Shown here piece by piece: positions 27,663 through 42,228 of a stretch of DNA of 64,000 bases. The notes beneath the pieces were generated by a model. That model had not been told where the DNA came from. It saw only the letters and a list, made by a program, of their open reading frames with translations, and did no database searches. Made by a program: the position numbers and the translations under genes. The DNA is from Diplonema japonicum (Eukaryota; Euglenozoa; Diplonemea; Diplonemida; Diplonemidae), in the NCBI GenBank assembly GCA_964019335.1, contig OZ025708.1, positions 238,501 to 302,500 of the forward strand, written 5' to 3'. Each line of letters begins with the position of its first letter. The first letter of the stretch is position 1.

Positions 27663-30600
27663 GAGCCTGCAAGGTGTGAGGCCGTTCTTCCATTCCCACG
27701 TGGTGCAGCTGCTTGGTATTGACGGTGAGACTTTCAGCGGGGCAGCGGAACCTTTCGACATGGCGATCTCCGATTTTACGAGGGAAAACGGATGTTCCAA
27801 ACTGTTGTGGTACTCGGTGAAGGAGAAGCACATCATGGCCGCACAGGAGGCAAGGATAGAGAATGAGGACGCCATGAGCAACGCACACTCGGTGACGATG
27901 AGCATCGCGAGCACGACGGTGAGCACGTGTAGTTACAGCAGAGACGACGAATCAAGAGAATCGCATTCAACAACAAGCAGCGTCGCGGCACAGCAGCGAA
28001 TCATCGTCAGCACAGACAAGCTTCACTCCTTGGTACACTACAACTGTGTGTACTTCATTCGCGACCCGAAGGATACAGCTGTGATCACAGAGGACAATGT
28101 GGCGTCAAGGGTCTTCTGCGGTCTGCTTCGGACTGGAACGTTAACCAGCGACGCGCACATTTTAGCGTACCTCGTCGATCTTCTCGATAATGTATTCGTC
28201 CCGACGGTGAAGGACCGCACCGTGTTCGGGGAGCTAACCTGCATCCCAGGCGTTTCACCTCTAAAGATCCAAGAGGTCGCACAGTTCATGCAAAAAACCG
28301 ATTATTTCCGAAATCAGGTAAGCCGGGTGTGTGACGGGTTGAAGCTGACGATCACCCTCGCGAAGCCGACTAGGAGGTTTGGGATCGATTTCAACCAGAA
28401 AGCGTTTAACAAAGCGGCTGTGAAGAGGGAGGTGGTGGAGTGTTATGAGGTTACCGTTTCACAATGGATGCGGCAGATCGAGAAGATACTGTCGCAGAGT
28501 TTACACGACGGGGTGGACAGCACGAACGAGTTCATGCAGTTCGGGGACGACGACGGGCCCGACATCGAACTGGAGTACTGGAAGCGGAGAACCACGCAGT
28601 TGAACCACATCACAGACAACCTGCAAACCCGTGCGAACAAAACGATCCTCGGCGTCCTCCACGTTGCCGGAACCCGCGCTGCACACGTTATGTCAGAATG
28701 GGAAAAAGTTGAGGCCCACGTGACAGAGGCCGCCAACGAAGCCAAGGACAACACCAAATACCTCTCAACGCTTGAACAATTTGCCGAACCGTTGTTCTCA
28801 GAGGAGCCGAGGCTCGACTCCATCCAACTGTGCATCCCGGCCATCATCAATGCCATCAAAATGGTCCACTCCATCGCCAAGTACTACAACACCTCCGAAC
28901 GTCTCACCGGGCTTTTTGTGAAAATTACAAATCAGATTATAAAAACCTGCAGGCGGTACCTTGAACGGGACGGGTGTATATGGGATCAACCGCCAGAGGT
29001 TACCATTGATAATTTAAAAGCGTGCATCGAGCTGAAGGAGACTTATCTTTTCCATTTCAAACAAACGAAGGGCGAGATGGCGGCGAACGTGCTTGGCCCG
29101 CAGTTCGCGTTCCGAGAGGCGAGCATCTTCGGGAAGTTCGATTTGTTTTGCGGGAGGTTGGCGAAGATCGCTGACGTAATGCACGTCACGCGGCAATTTG
29201 ACCGCCTGAAACACGCCAACATCGAGCACATCCAACCCCTGTGTTCCGCATACAGAGCAATTCTTGAATCTTTGCGCTCCGCGTCAAATGGTTACCTTGA
29301 AGCTCGCCGCCGTGACTTCGATGCTGTCTACCAAGACTACAAGGTCAAAGTTCAGGAGTTGTCCACAGAACTGGTCGTGTTTCTGAACAATTCCTTCCTC
29401 GCGGTGAACAATACGACGAAGGCACTGCACCTTCTTTCTCGGTTCCGTGCTGTTGTGAACAACTCCCACATCAACAAGCTTTTGGAGGAGAAGCATGGTT
29501 CGATATTTATGTCTTATGGGAGGGATCTAGAGATGATCAAAGCGGTGTACGAGAAGTACAAGGCGAACCCGCCGTGCCACCGCAACACACCGCCCGTCTC
29601 CGGGGCCATCGCATGGGCCAGACAGCTGCAGAGGAAAATCGAGGAACCGATGATCGCGTTCCAAGACACCCCCGAGCTGCTCCGCACGAGGGACGCAAAG
29701 CGAATCATAAACACATACAATAAGGTAGCCAAAACATTTGTCATCTACGAGACGAGATGGTACGAAGCATGGGAACAAGTAATCCACGTGTCAAGAGCAG
29801 GATTACAAGCAACATTGCTCATATGCGACAGGCAAACTGGGAAGGTTTATGTAAACTTCGATCTAACCGTGAAACAGCTGATCAGAGAGGTGCACTGTCT
29901 TATACGGCTTGGGTTCCCGATACCCGCTGAGGCCCGGTCTGTCCACACGCAGCGAAAGGCGTATTTAGCATATGCAGAAGAGCTGCATTTCATGCTTGAC
30001 AGATACTACACTTTGATAGCCAAGATCTGTCCTCTGCACTGCGGGGTTATCATACCGCTTGTCAATAAGTTAAACGTAGCGATCAACCCTGGGTTGGTTC
30101 AGCTGACATGGACGTCTTTGAACATCTCCGGGTACATTAAAGGGGTGGACGTGGTGCTTCTCGAGGTGGAGATGGTCGTGGCGCGCGTGAATGGGATTTT
30201 GCGACACCGCATCGAGAGCAGCACGCTGCAGATGAAACACATCTCGTTCGTGTGCATGTCAGACGATTTGAGGCAGCCTGCAGCGTCTCCCCCATCTCCT
30301 TCAATCCCTGAGCTCCTAGCACAGCAACAGAAACACGTCCTTGAAACCTCCAAAAGGATCAGCGTGTTGAACTGTGAGGTTGCTGCCGCCACAAAGGAGA
30401 TCATCAACATCACCACAAGCCAGTACTCGGATGAAGAATTGGAATCCATCTCAGCCGCTGTGACCGAAATGTACACCACATTCGAACACGAGGTGTTCCA
30501 AGCGATCCTCCACGCCATGCAGCAGTCTGTTTTGTACTTGAAAAGCAGGATAACAGGCCCTTCCCATCGTGGCTCCGCGGGACCGGCAGCTTTTTTACAC

Positions 30601-33600
30601 TCGCAACCGGCGATCTTCAATGCAGAGCTTGTTATCAAGCTACGCACGGTGGAGTTCTCACCGAATCTTGAAGAGTTGCAACGTTGTGTGAACCGCATCG
30701 CACGGTCGATTCTCGAGTCAGCAAGGGGGATCTTTCGTTGGAGGCAGGACGGGAAGGCGCCTCAGAACTACGATGTGGTCGAATACCAATCTGCAGTACT
30801 CCGAACGGAAAACGCGGCCAGGAAGATCGAGGGCTCGGAGACCCAGACAGAACGCGCCGATGACTCGTCGTCCGACTCGGAGGTGGATTTCCCCAAATCC
30901 CGTTTGAAATCCCTGTTTCTTCGCATCGGTAAAAACCGCAGGATGACGAAGGTGTTCTTGCAACTGACAGGCGCCGTCAGCTCGTTGCAAGACCAGCTCC
31001 AAACGTTCCTCCACCAGTTCAGCTTTTACGACACACTCTTACGCGGGAACCGTGCGGACCAATTGGAGGCTTTCAACGAAACCCCGAAAACATTCGACGA
31101 GTACGAGACGCAGATCAAGAAATACCACACCTTGGAGAAGGATATCACGTCGCTGCCGGACACGCACACGATTGGGTGTTTGAGCATCGACATGACGAAG
31201 ATAAAGACTTACTTGAACACGGAGGCTGCCGCGTGGAAGACAGCGTTCGGGATGAGCCTCAACAGCAGGGTGCGGAACGAGATGGACGACCTCACGCACG
31301 CCATGGAAGAGATCCAAGCAAAACTGAACAGAAAGGTCCACGACCTCACAGATGTCAACAACATCATGACCGTCATCGCTAAGCTCAGACTCGACGAGTC
31401 TGAAATCGACATGAAGCTGCAGCCTATTGTGACTGCTTACGACGTACTGTACCGTTACACTGTAAAGGTGACCCGCGAAGAACAGGATCAGGTCGACAAA
31501 ATCGGGTACCAATGGAACGATCTCGTCGCGCAGTCTCGGACCATCATGGACCAGCTGCAAGACGTCGGCCCGCAGTTTAAAAGGGTTTTGCTCGGGGATG
31601 TCGCTGCCTTCCAAAACCAAGTCCGTGCGTTCAAACATGACTACGACACCAACGGGCCGATGGTCAAGCACATCGAGCCTCGTCTCGCCGTCGAACGGCT
31701 TAAAGTCTTCCAAAAACAATTCGTGGAGTGCAAGCGCAAGGTCACGGAGTACTGCATGGGTGAGGAGCTCTTCGGGCTCCCCATCACAAAGTACCCCGAG
31801 GTGAACCAGATTGAACGGGAGCTCAAGCTGCTGAACCGTCTGTACGATTTGTACACAGAGGTGCTAGCTAAAAAAGCGCAGTTTGAAGAGCAACCGTGGA
31901 TAGAGGTTGAAATCGATAAAATGAAGCAGATCATGAACACGTACCACGACAGAGTGAGGAAGCTGTCATCGACGATCAGAGACTGGGAAGGGTACCAAGA
32001 GCTGCGGGAGATCGTGACGGAACTGAGCGACACCATACCCATTCTGGAGCTTCTGCTGATGAAGTGCGTCCAACCACGTCATTGGGCACAGCTGACGACA
32101 GTTGTGGGGGCCACGCTCAACCCAAAACATCCGGAGTTTCGCCTGCGTAACGTACTGGACGCGAAGCTGGTGACGATCCGGTCCGAGGTGGAGGAGATCA
32201 CCACCGCCGCGCAAAAAGAAGCAGACATCGAACTGAAGCTCCACAGGATCAAGGACGAATGGAGCGAGAAGCAAGTCGTCCTCGCCCCGTTCAAAAACCG
32301 CGGCTTGGTCACCCTCCGTCCCGACGCAACATCCAGTTTGATCAGCAAGATCGAAGAGGCGCAGACTGTTCTAACAACGCTTTTGTCCAGCCGGTTCAAC
32401 ACACCTTTCAAGAAAGACATAATGGTTTGGATCAGCAAGCTCACCACAACCCAGGAACGCCTCGGCGAGTGGCTTGAAGTCCAACACCTATGGATCTACA
32501 TGGAAGCAGTCTTTTCAGGATCCTGCGACATCGGGAAGGAAATGCCCGCCGAGGTCAAACGGTTCAGCAACATCGACCGGCAGTGGACAAAGATCATGCG
32601 GTCAGCAGGTGAGACACCGAACATCCTGAAACTCTGCGTGCACTCTGACATGCTGTCGAATTTATTGCCGCACCTTCGGTTGTACCTGGACATGTGTCAG
32701 AAGTCACTGTCCGGGTATCTGAGCAACAAGAGAAAAGTACAGCCTAGGTTCTTCTTCGTGTCCAACCCCCAACTGTTGGAGATTCTAGGGCAGGCTTGCA
32801 ACCCTGCGACCATCGAGCACCACTTGCTGTCAATATCGAACAACATCCATAAGCTAGTGTTCAACGGCGATCTCATCGTGGGAATCGTCAGCTGCGAAGG
32901 CGAGCAGGTGAATCTAGAGACACCCGTCCCCACGACGCGCGATGTTGTGGAATGGCTGCAACTGCTTTTGGAGGAATCGGTTTCAACACTGAAGAGGCAC
33001 GCGAAGTGTGTGATCCGAGACATCGCACTTTTGGACAACACAACTATCCCGCACGCTTTGAAAACGTTCATCGAGTCAACACCGGCACAACTGTGCTTTC
33101 TCGGGCTGAAAATGCTCTGGACCACTGACACCGAAGCTGCGCTGTCCCTGCAGAAGGTCGAAAAGGGCATCCTCCCGAATAAGATACGGAAGCACAAGCA
33201 AATCCTCGAGACGCTTGTGGGCATCGTTCGCGGGCACCTGCTGCCCAACCAGATCAGGTGCTGCACGGAAAGTCTAATCACCACGCAGTACCACCAGTAC
33301 GAGATCTTGTTGTCGTTGCAGAAATGCGGGAAGAAGATCAAATCGCCGGCCGACTTCGAGTGGTTGAAACAAGCCAGGTACTACTGGAAGATCGACAAGG
33401 ACACCTGCCAGATATCCATCGCTGACGTTGATTTCGACTACGGCTTCGAATACATGGGGTCCGTGGAAAAGTTAGTAATGAACGATCTGACCGACAGGCT
33501 GTACATCTCATTCACGCAAGCCTTGGGAATGGGCTACGGAGGGTGCCCCATCGGGCCAGCGGGGACAGGTAAGACGGAGTCTGTGAAGGATCTAGGAAGG

Positions 33601-36600
33601 TCATTCGGACGATACGTTATCGTGACTAACTGTTCCGATCAGTTAACTGTGACGGCCTTTGGAAACATGTTGAAAGGCGTGGCGACAGGCGGGTGTTGGT
33701 GTGCGTTCGACGAGATAAATCGGGTCGACGTCCGTGTGCTGTCCGTCGTCGCCGCTCACGTGTCATGCATTCTCAACGGGAGGAGAAACAGGCAGACGGA
33801 GATCTTGTTCCCGGACGGGACAGTTGCGAAGCTAAGCCCGATGAGCTCGTTGTTCGCAACACTGAACCCGTCCGTGAACGGGTACCAAGGCAGGGTCGAC
33901 CTCCCTGAAAACCTAAAATCGTTGTTCCGTTGCGTGGCAGTCGTGGTCCCCGACAGGCACTCCATCATCCGCGTGAGGCTCGCTTCAACAGGTTTTACCG
34001 ACGCCGCCAACCTCTCTCGAAAATTCGAAATGCTGTACCAGCTTTGCGAAGAACAACTGTCCCAGCAGAAGCAGTACGATTTCGGGCTTCGAAATGCGAT
34101 CTCCATCCTGAGAAGATGCGGGGGGAAACTCGTTCCGCTGAACCAACAGTCGGCTGGGTCGTCCATATCAGGGCTACACCCGCCATCGACTTTGAACAGC
34201 AAATCCTCCATCAGCCTCGATGCAACTTCTGAGAAGTCTCTTCTCGTCGGCGAGCTGCGCAAAGCGAACCTGTCAAAGCTGAACGGTGCCGACGGGCTTC
34301 TGTTCGCGGATCTGCTCAACGACATCTTCCCGGGGTCCAAAACGGTTGGGTTCAGCACTGACAGTTCGCTGGAGCAGTGCATCTCGCAAGAGATCAAATC
34401 CCTGGAGCTCGTGTCCTCCCCGGAATGGGAGAACAAGGTGTCCCAGACGTACCACCAATGCGCCGTGAGGCAAGGCGTCTGTCTCATGGGCGACACAACT
34501 GTAGGAAAATCCACCATTGCGAGGGTGGTGGCCAACACGATGAGCACGATGTGCAGCGCAAAGGTCCGGTTCAACAAAATCAACCCGAAAACGCTGTCTG
34601 TAGGGGAGATCTACGGGAAGTACGACAAGTTCTCAGGGGACTGGACGGATGGGATTTTCACGTCGTTGTGGAGGCGGGCTGTGAGGAGGTTGGATGTCTT
34701 GAACTGGGTAGTCCTGGACGGGCCCATCGACCCGCACTGGGCTGAGTCTTTGAACACGGTTTTGGACGACACGAAACTCCTGACATTGCCGAACAACGAA
34801 AGGCTGGGTCTGCCGGGCAATCTTCACTTGCTGTTCGAAGTCGGATCCTTACAAAACGCATCGCCCTCGACTGTATCGCGACTCGGAATGGTGTTTATCC
34901 CACAACGATGTTTAAAATGGACAGTTCTCTTGGAATCGTGGGCTCAGAAACACAAACAAATACTAAGGTCGCACACTGACAGCATCACCGAGCTGTACAC
35001 AAAGTGCGTCCCGCAGCTGCTCCAAACCGTTCAAACCGAGTGCGATCAGAAGCTTCCGTTGACCGACCAGATTTTCGTCATAAACATGCTTCGGCTCAAC
35101 AGCGGGCTCTTCACTGATGGCGTCGGGAAGATCGCGAACATACATTCACCGTTGGCCCGTTTCAGCGTATTCTCGATGGCATGGGGAGCGGCCGCTTCGT
35201 TGGAGGAACCTTGCAAGCTGAGGATCGACGCGAGGCTGAGGAGTCTGAAGGTGGACATGCCAGACAACGCCTCGATTTTCGATGTTTTCGTGGACCCGGT
35301 TTCCGGGAAATACGAAACATGGGTGACGCCCCCGCCGTCTGCGTTTGTCTGCCCTGTGGACGATTTACACAAAGGTTACGTTCAAACCAAGGAAAGCTTG
35401 CAGTTTGCCCACGTGATGACAGTGGCCATGCGAAAAATGCCGAATTGTCCCAACGAAACGAAAAACACCCTTGTGGTGGGGAAGTCTGGGGTGGGGAAGA
35501 CAACCCTTGTCCTGAACACGTTCAAGGAGCTGTGTCGGTCCGGAACGGTTTTATCCAAACACCTCAGTCTGTCCAGTGCATCGACCCCCGTTGGGCTGCA
35601 ACACCTCATCGAAGGCTTCGTCGATAAAATCTCTGGATCGAACTGGGGCCCACCCCCGGGCACCGTTTTAAATATTTTCATAGATGATCTATCAATGCCC
35701 GCGCCCAACGAGTACGGGGACCAGCCGACCCTGGAGTTTATCAGACAGATCGTTGACGATGGGTACTTCTACACGAAAACCCGCTTGGAAACCGCCGAAA
35801 AGATCATTCTCGTGTGCACGCAGCTGATCTCAACCATGGACCACCCAACCTACGAGCGGAACATCCCGGAAAGGTTGAAACAGCACTTTTTCATCATGAA
35901 CGCCACACAGCCTCCTCCCGAATCGCTGGATCACATTTTCAACGTTATCTTGCAAACGCATTTCGCGTCGCAGCCGTACAACCACAGCGTGGTGCAGGCG
36001 GTCAAAAAGCTCGTGACGGCGGCAAGAATCTTGTGGCAGGAAATCAAAGCAAAACTGATACCCGTGCCTGGGAAGGAACATTACATCTTCACCCTCCGCG
36101 ATCTGTCTAGGCTCGCATTGGGCTTAACACGTTCCGACAGCGACAGCGTAGTAACGGTTATGGACCTAGCGCTGCTTTATGAGAATGAGGCACGAAGAGT
36201 GTTCGTTGACAGGCTAGACGAGACAGATGTTGACTGGGTCACGAAACGATACGCTCTGGGTGTGGAGCAGGCGTTGGGCACAGTCATTTCCCGAGGCCTA
36301 CTCAAGGAGGAAAATCTATGGGCGCACTTTCTACAGGAAGAGCAAGAGGTCGAAGGAGACGTAATATTGGCACCGCCGAAATACAAACGAGCGGGCTGCT
36401 ACCAAGAGGTCGCACTGCGGCTGGCAACGATCCTGGAACGGTACAACGAGTACCACCCGAAGAAACAAATGAAGCTCGTTTTATTCGACTTCGCTGTGAG
36501 ACAGCTTCTTCAAATATCGCGGGGCTTGCACACGAAAAGCACCTCGCTCATGCTCATCGGGTCGCCTGGTAGCGGTCGGAGGAACCTCTCACGTCTCGCC

Positions 36601-39600
36601 GCGTTCACAGCGGGGCACACCTTCTTTGAGATCCCGTCCACGAACTACCCCGTGCACAGCTTCATGGAGAATTTAAGGGAGCTGCACAAAGTGTCGGCGA
36701 TTGGCTCTCCAGTGACGATCCTTGCGTCGGAGATGACGCTGCAACAGGAGAGCTTTTTAGATGTGATAAACATAATTCTGTCGAACGGTGAGGTTCCGGG
36801 TCTGCACCAGAAGGACGAGCTGGAACTCTTGTTCGAAGACTTGCAGCCGTACATCGATGATGACGATCCTTCGCACGACGCGTTGCTGAAGTGCTACAGC
36901 GAGCGGGTTCGCGACAATTTGCACATTGTGCTGTACTATTCCTCGGGGGTGTCCGAGGGCTTCACATCGAAGATCAGGCGGTTCCCGTCGTTGGTGAAGT
37001 GTTGCGTGATCAACATCTTCCGAGACTGGCCCGAAAACGCGTTAGTAGTTACGGCAGCGGAGCGATTCAAAACACTTCCGGTGCCCAAGAACGGCCTGCA
37101 AGGTACGAGCAGAGAGGTCCTCGCAGCACACGCAGCAAAGATGCACACCGTCGTTCAGAATTTCAACAAAACCTACGCCTCGGAACAGGGGAAAACCGTC
37201 TTCGTGCCTCCTGGGAGGTTTCTGTTCTATTTGGACGTTTACTGTGAAGAGTACGTAAAACAGTTAACCGAGATCGAGGCCAAGCAGAAGACGACGGAGA
37301 CAGGGCTGGCCACCCTCGCTGAGGCCCACGAGGACATTTCCGTCATGAAGCGCTCTTTAAACGACAAGCAGCTGATTTTAGACGGTGCGGCAAACCAGCT
37401 TGAAATCCTCCTGTCGGATATACGATCGCAAGCGGACATCGCTGCTAAGCAAACGACGGAGGTCGAGACCAGCAGGAACGAGCTCGCAGCACAAGCTTCG
37501 AAAATCCAAATCGAAAAAGACGAAGCAGCAATCCAGCTCGCCGCCGCGGAGCCTGCAATGAAGGCAGCGGAAGAAGCCCTGCACACCATCAAACCCGAGG
37601 ACATCGCAACCCTGAAACGTCTACCGAACCCTCCAATGCTGATCCGGAGAATAATGGACGGGGTGCTTATACTAAGAAGCCTGCCCATTGACAACCCTGC
37701 CGGGTGGGAACTGGACGCTGTGGGCACGAAAGTTCTCAAACCGTCCTGGGCTCAAGGTAAAGCCATGGCACTCGACTTCCGCTTCCTCCAGCAGCTCCAG
37801 GATTTCCCCAAGGACAGTGTGAATGATGAGCATTGCGAGCTCCTTGCCCCGTACCTCGCCATGGAAGACTTCACCGTAGACAGGGCAAAGGCTGTATGTG
37901 GGTCGTTGGCAGGACTCTGCACATGGTTGCGGATGATGACGATTTACCACAGCTTCGCAAAAGCCATCGCTCCGAAAAGACAGTTGGTCTCGGTGACGGA
38001 GGCGCAGCTGTACAAAGCAAAAATGCTGTTGAAAAAGAGCGAGAAGGACCTCGGGGAAAAACAAGTGGAGCTGGAGGACATGAAAGCCAAGTTTCGCCAA
38101 GCCCTCGACGCAAAAACATCGTTGCAACAAGACGCGGAGGCCATCAAGCGAAGGCTGATCACGGCAGAGACGTTGCTAGGAGGCCTCGACGCCGAACGGG
38201 AGCGGTGGAACATCCACGTTTCGAACAGCAACGACACGAAGGGCAAACTGGAGGGCAATGTGGCCCGCCTGTCCGCGTTCATGTGCTACTGCCCTCCGTT
38301 CTCCCACACCTATCGTACTTCCTTGATGCACGAGGTGGTGCAGGATCTGAAGGGAAAGCACATACCCCAGTCGACAAAGGCGGAGATCGAGCATCTTATA
38401 ATGGACGGCCACAAGAAACGTTCGTGGGCATTGACGGGGCTGGCGTTGGACCAGCATTCAACGCAGAACGCTGTGCTGATAGAAACATCGCGAAAGAAGA
38501 TATTCCTCATCGACCCTCAAGGACAAGGAAGACGATGGATCGCAAAGCGCAACCCAACCGCATGTACAACCTCGGTAGAGTCGAAGGAATGGGTCAAGAC
38601 AGTCGGTGTCGCAGCACGAGAAGGGAAACCTGTCATTCTCGAAGGTGTCGATCACGACATTCCCACGATCCTGCAACAGGTTGTTCACTCCAACGTGGCG
38701 GTTGATGTCCTGCAGCTTGGGGATCTGGAGGTAGAAATCGCACCCGGATTCGACATATTCTTCGTGTCAAGCCTCACCAACCCGGACCTGCACCCAGACG
38801 TATTTACCAAGATGACCGTGATCGACTTCGCTGATACATTGTCCGGCCTCACTGACCGTCTGCTCAGCACTGTTATACGGTACGAACGGCCTGCGTTGGA
38901 GGAGGACAGATTGGTTTTGATTGAGGAAATGTTGAGCTGTGAGATCGATCTCGCGAACTGCGAAGCGGAAATCCTCGCAAGGCTGTCGTTGGGCGGCGAG
39001 ACACGACTGCTGGACGACGGGGTCCTCATCGAGATGCTATCGAACACGAAGGAACGGGCGTCGGAGATCTCCGAACGGTTGGCAGGATGCACCGAAGCAA
39101 ACGCGAAAATCGCAGCCGCACGAGACGAATACCGAGCAGTCGCCCATCGAGGAGCCATCATCTATCTCGCGATCTCAGATATGGCAAATGTTAAACCCGT
39201 CTACAACGTGAGCCTGGAGCAGTTCGAGGAGCAGTTCGAAGCCAGCATCTTGCAAGCAACGCCAAACCCGTATCCTCCCAAGCGTGTTGCAAACATCGTG
39301 GAGCACGAGACCGAGCATCTTGTGGGGCACATGAAGCGTGGGTACTACTCCTCGGACCAGCAGACCTTCATCACACTGGTCTCGCTCGAGATACAGATTC
39401 ACAGCAACTCGATCACCCAAAACGAAGTGAGCTGTTTGCTCTCGCACGTGGCCGGCCCTGCGTCAGATGTGTCGCAGCAGGTGACATGGATGTCTCTTGA
39501 AGAATGGTCATCACTGCACATTCTCGAGAAGAAGGTGAAGGCATTGAGCACGATAAAAACATCCATTATATCATCGGAACCAGAGTGGCAGAACTGGTAC

Positions 39601-41562
39601 AAAGGAACCGCTCCCGAGGAGCTTCCCCTGCCCGGGTTGGAAGACCGTCTCACGCTGTTTCAAAAGGTGTTGGTCGTCCGCGTGCTCCGCCCCGATAGAA
39701 CGGGGATCGTGCTTGCAAAATGGTGCAAATCCGTGTTGGGCCCGAAGGCGGTGCGGTCTGCCCCTCTGGATTTCTCATGCCTGACAAAAAAGTCATCTTT
39801 GACCCCGGTTCTGTGTTTGCTGTCACCAGGAGTCGACCCCATCCTACCCATCGATTCGCTAGGAAGAAAATCCAGGGTACCTCTCATTCAGATTTCCATG
39901 GGTGATGGTCAAGCCGACTACGCACTACGCGCGGTCAGTGCGGCGTTGGAAGAAGGCAACTGGATCGTTATTCAGAACGTGCATCTTGCACCACATTTTC
40001 TAACCGACCTGCTAGCGTTGACAACAAGCCTCAAGACTGCTCCAAACCCAGCGAGTTCCATTTGGTTGACTACACTGCCGAGCGACGAGTTTTCCACGAC
40101 CGCTCTGCAGCAGTGTGTCAAAGTTGCGATCGAGCAACCGAAGGGCATCTCTGCGGGCTTGTCACAGGCTTTCCAACAGATCACGCAGGACCAGCTCGAG
40201 TCGATCCATCAAAAGGAGTGGCGGGTCCTAGTTTTCACGCTGTGCTTCTTCCACATCACGCTCATCGAAAGAAACCGGTTCGGTTCGTTGGGGTGGTCTG
40301 TTCCTTATGACTTTTCCACACACGATCTGACAGCTTCTATGTCATTCCTCTACAACTATCTGTACACGGATGTTAAACGTGGCATATCTTGGACCACGAT
40401 TCAATACATGCTGTGTGATGTGCAGTACGGTGGTCGTGTGACGAACCTTTTCGACAGCAAGATATTGTCAGCGATGGGTGAGAACTGGCTGGTGGAGGAG
40501 CTTCTCGACGGGGCGTCCGGGTTCACCTTCGCGCCAAATTTTCGAGCCCCGGACTTTTCAACCATTGACGAGTATTTGAAGTACATCAACGGGCTTCCTT
40601 CAGAGACCCCAGCACAGGTCTTCGGGTTGCAATCAAACGCTGAAATATCAGCGAATCTCGTTGCTTCAACGCGGCTTATTGAGAGTCTTAGCGAGATACG
40701 GCATAACAGAGAGTCGTCGATGGACTACCAACGTGATAGGTCAAACACTGTGATGCTCGCTACGCGGGAGCTCATTGAGAAGCTGAAGCAGACCTTCGAT
40801 CTTGCGTCTGCGGAGAGTTTAAAACGGCTCCCCGTCACCCCGTTGACGCTTTTCCTGCGTCGGGAGGTCGCCCTCATCCAAAACCTCATCTCCGCTGTCG
40901 TGCTGTGCTGCAAACGCCTCCAAGAAATAGTGTCATCCGGTTCAGTCCTATCCGACGAGTTTCAAAATATCTTCACGCAACTGTCCATGGGAAAAGTTCC
41001 CAGCGAATGGGTTAAGATTTCATGGGGTGGGTCCGGGTTTGGTTTTTGGACGGAAAGCCTGCTCTCGCGGGTGGCGCAATTGCAAACCTGGATGTTGAAA
41101 GGCGCCCCGAAGTGTTTCTGGCTACCAGGATTTTTAAACCCAAAGGCTTTAGTCTCCGTTCTGAAACAAGAGTACATCCGCCCTCACGCGCCAGCTTGGA
41201 CCTTAGACAGCGTGGGTATTCGAGTAGATGTCACAAAACACTCAGGGGAAGGGCACTTTTCATCCGAAGAAGGGGTTTATTATCTCTCCGGTCTTTATCT
41301 AGTTGCGGGGACGTGGGATAGGGCTGCGTGCCAGCTCGTGGACCCCCCTCATAAGAATATTTACAACCCGCTCCCCGTGCTGAGGTTGCTCTGCATGAAT
41401 GCTACTCCACCGGACGTGAAATGCTTCATGTGTCCGCTGTTCAGGGACACTCGGAAAACACATGAAAACTTCATATTCAATATCACAATGAGAAGCGAGC
41501 AGGCGTCTGACACGTGGGTGTTACGGGGTACAGCAGCTATATGCAATATAGACACGCACTGA
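27658..41562 (+). CDS. DNAH5: Axonemal outer-arm dynein heavy chain, gamma/DNAH5-DNAH8 type
   Basis: 4634 residues in one uninterrupted frame, close to the 4600 residues of gamma-type outer-arm heavy chains. The ATG follows a run of about 30 A. The tail and linker carry motifs of this subtype (WKTAFGMSLN, GEELFGLPITKYPE, CVQPRHW). The six-AAA motor follows: P1 GPAGTGKTE near 1964 with DFEWLKQARYYW before it and CAFDEINR after it; P2 GDTTVGKST near 2277; P3 GKSGVGKTT near 2607; P4 is altered to GSPGSGRRN near 2967. The two stalk coiled coils lie at about 3200-3310 and 3440-3515 around the microtubule-binding tip. AAA5, AAA6 and the C-terminal domain follow. It drives microtubule sliding from the outer arms of a motile flagellum. 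The lack of introns in 13.9 kb contrasts with the short split genes downstream. Confidence 0.97.
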
Positions 41563-41866
41563 TGATGGCTCATGGATCTCTCTCTCCCCCCCCCTCAAAA
41601 AAGTTGTTTACACCCCCGAAGTTACCCCGAGTTTTTTTTTTCCTTTTTTTTCTTTTGGAAAAAAAAAAAAAAAAAAAAATAGAAATATGATTTACACATA
41701 TATGGTATTTTTCAACTCTTTCTAGATTTTCTAAAGATAAGTTTTTTAACTTTTTTTTTCTTTTTCCCTTTTTTATTTCTGATTTTGTTCGTTGATGCGG
41801 AGGGGGGGGGGGGAACAACAACCAGAGGCGAGAAAAAACAAAAAAAAGAAAGAAAAAAAAACAAAA
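41563..41866. other. Intergenic, T- and A-rich
   Basis: Contains T- and C-runs, a 22-A run at 41659 and an A-rich leader just before the next start codon. A possible acceptor is the ATTTTCTAAAG near 41736. No gene is seen. Confidence 0.5.
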
Positions 41867-42034
41867 ATGGCCGACGAGGAAGATCGGGACTACAGCGAGG
41901 AGGAGGAGGAGGACTCCACCCTCTACAACTCTGCAGTCGTGGAGAAGTACAAGATGGCCGGTTCGTTCTGTAACATGGCCCTGAAAGAGATCATCAAGCA
42001 GGCGGCCCCTGGCGTGACGGTATGTTGGGAGGAA

Positions 42035-42072
<38 letters not shown>

Positions 42073-42166
42073 TTCTTGCGCTGGCTACTACTGGTGACAA
42101 CGTCCTGCTGGAGCAGACGGAGAAGGTGTTCAACAAGGGTAAGGGTGACGACAAGGTACTTTTTTT

Positions 42167-42228
<62 letters not shown>
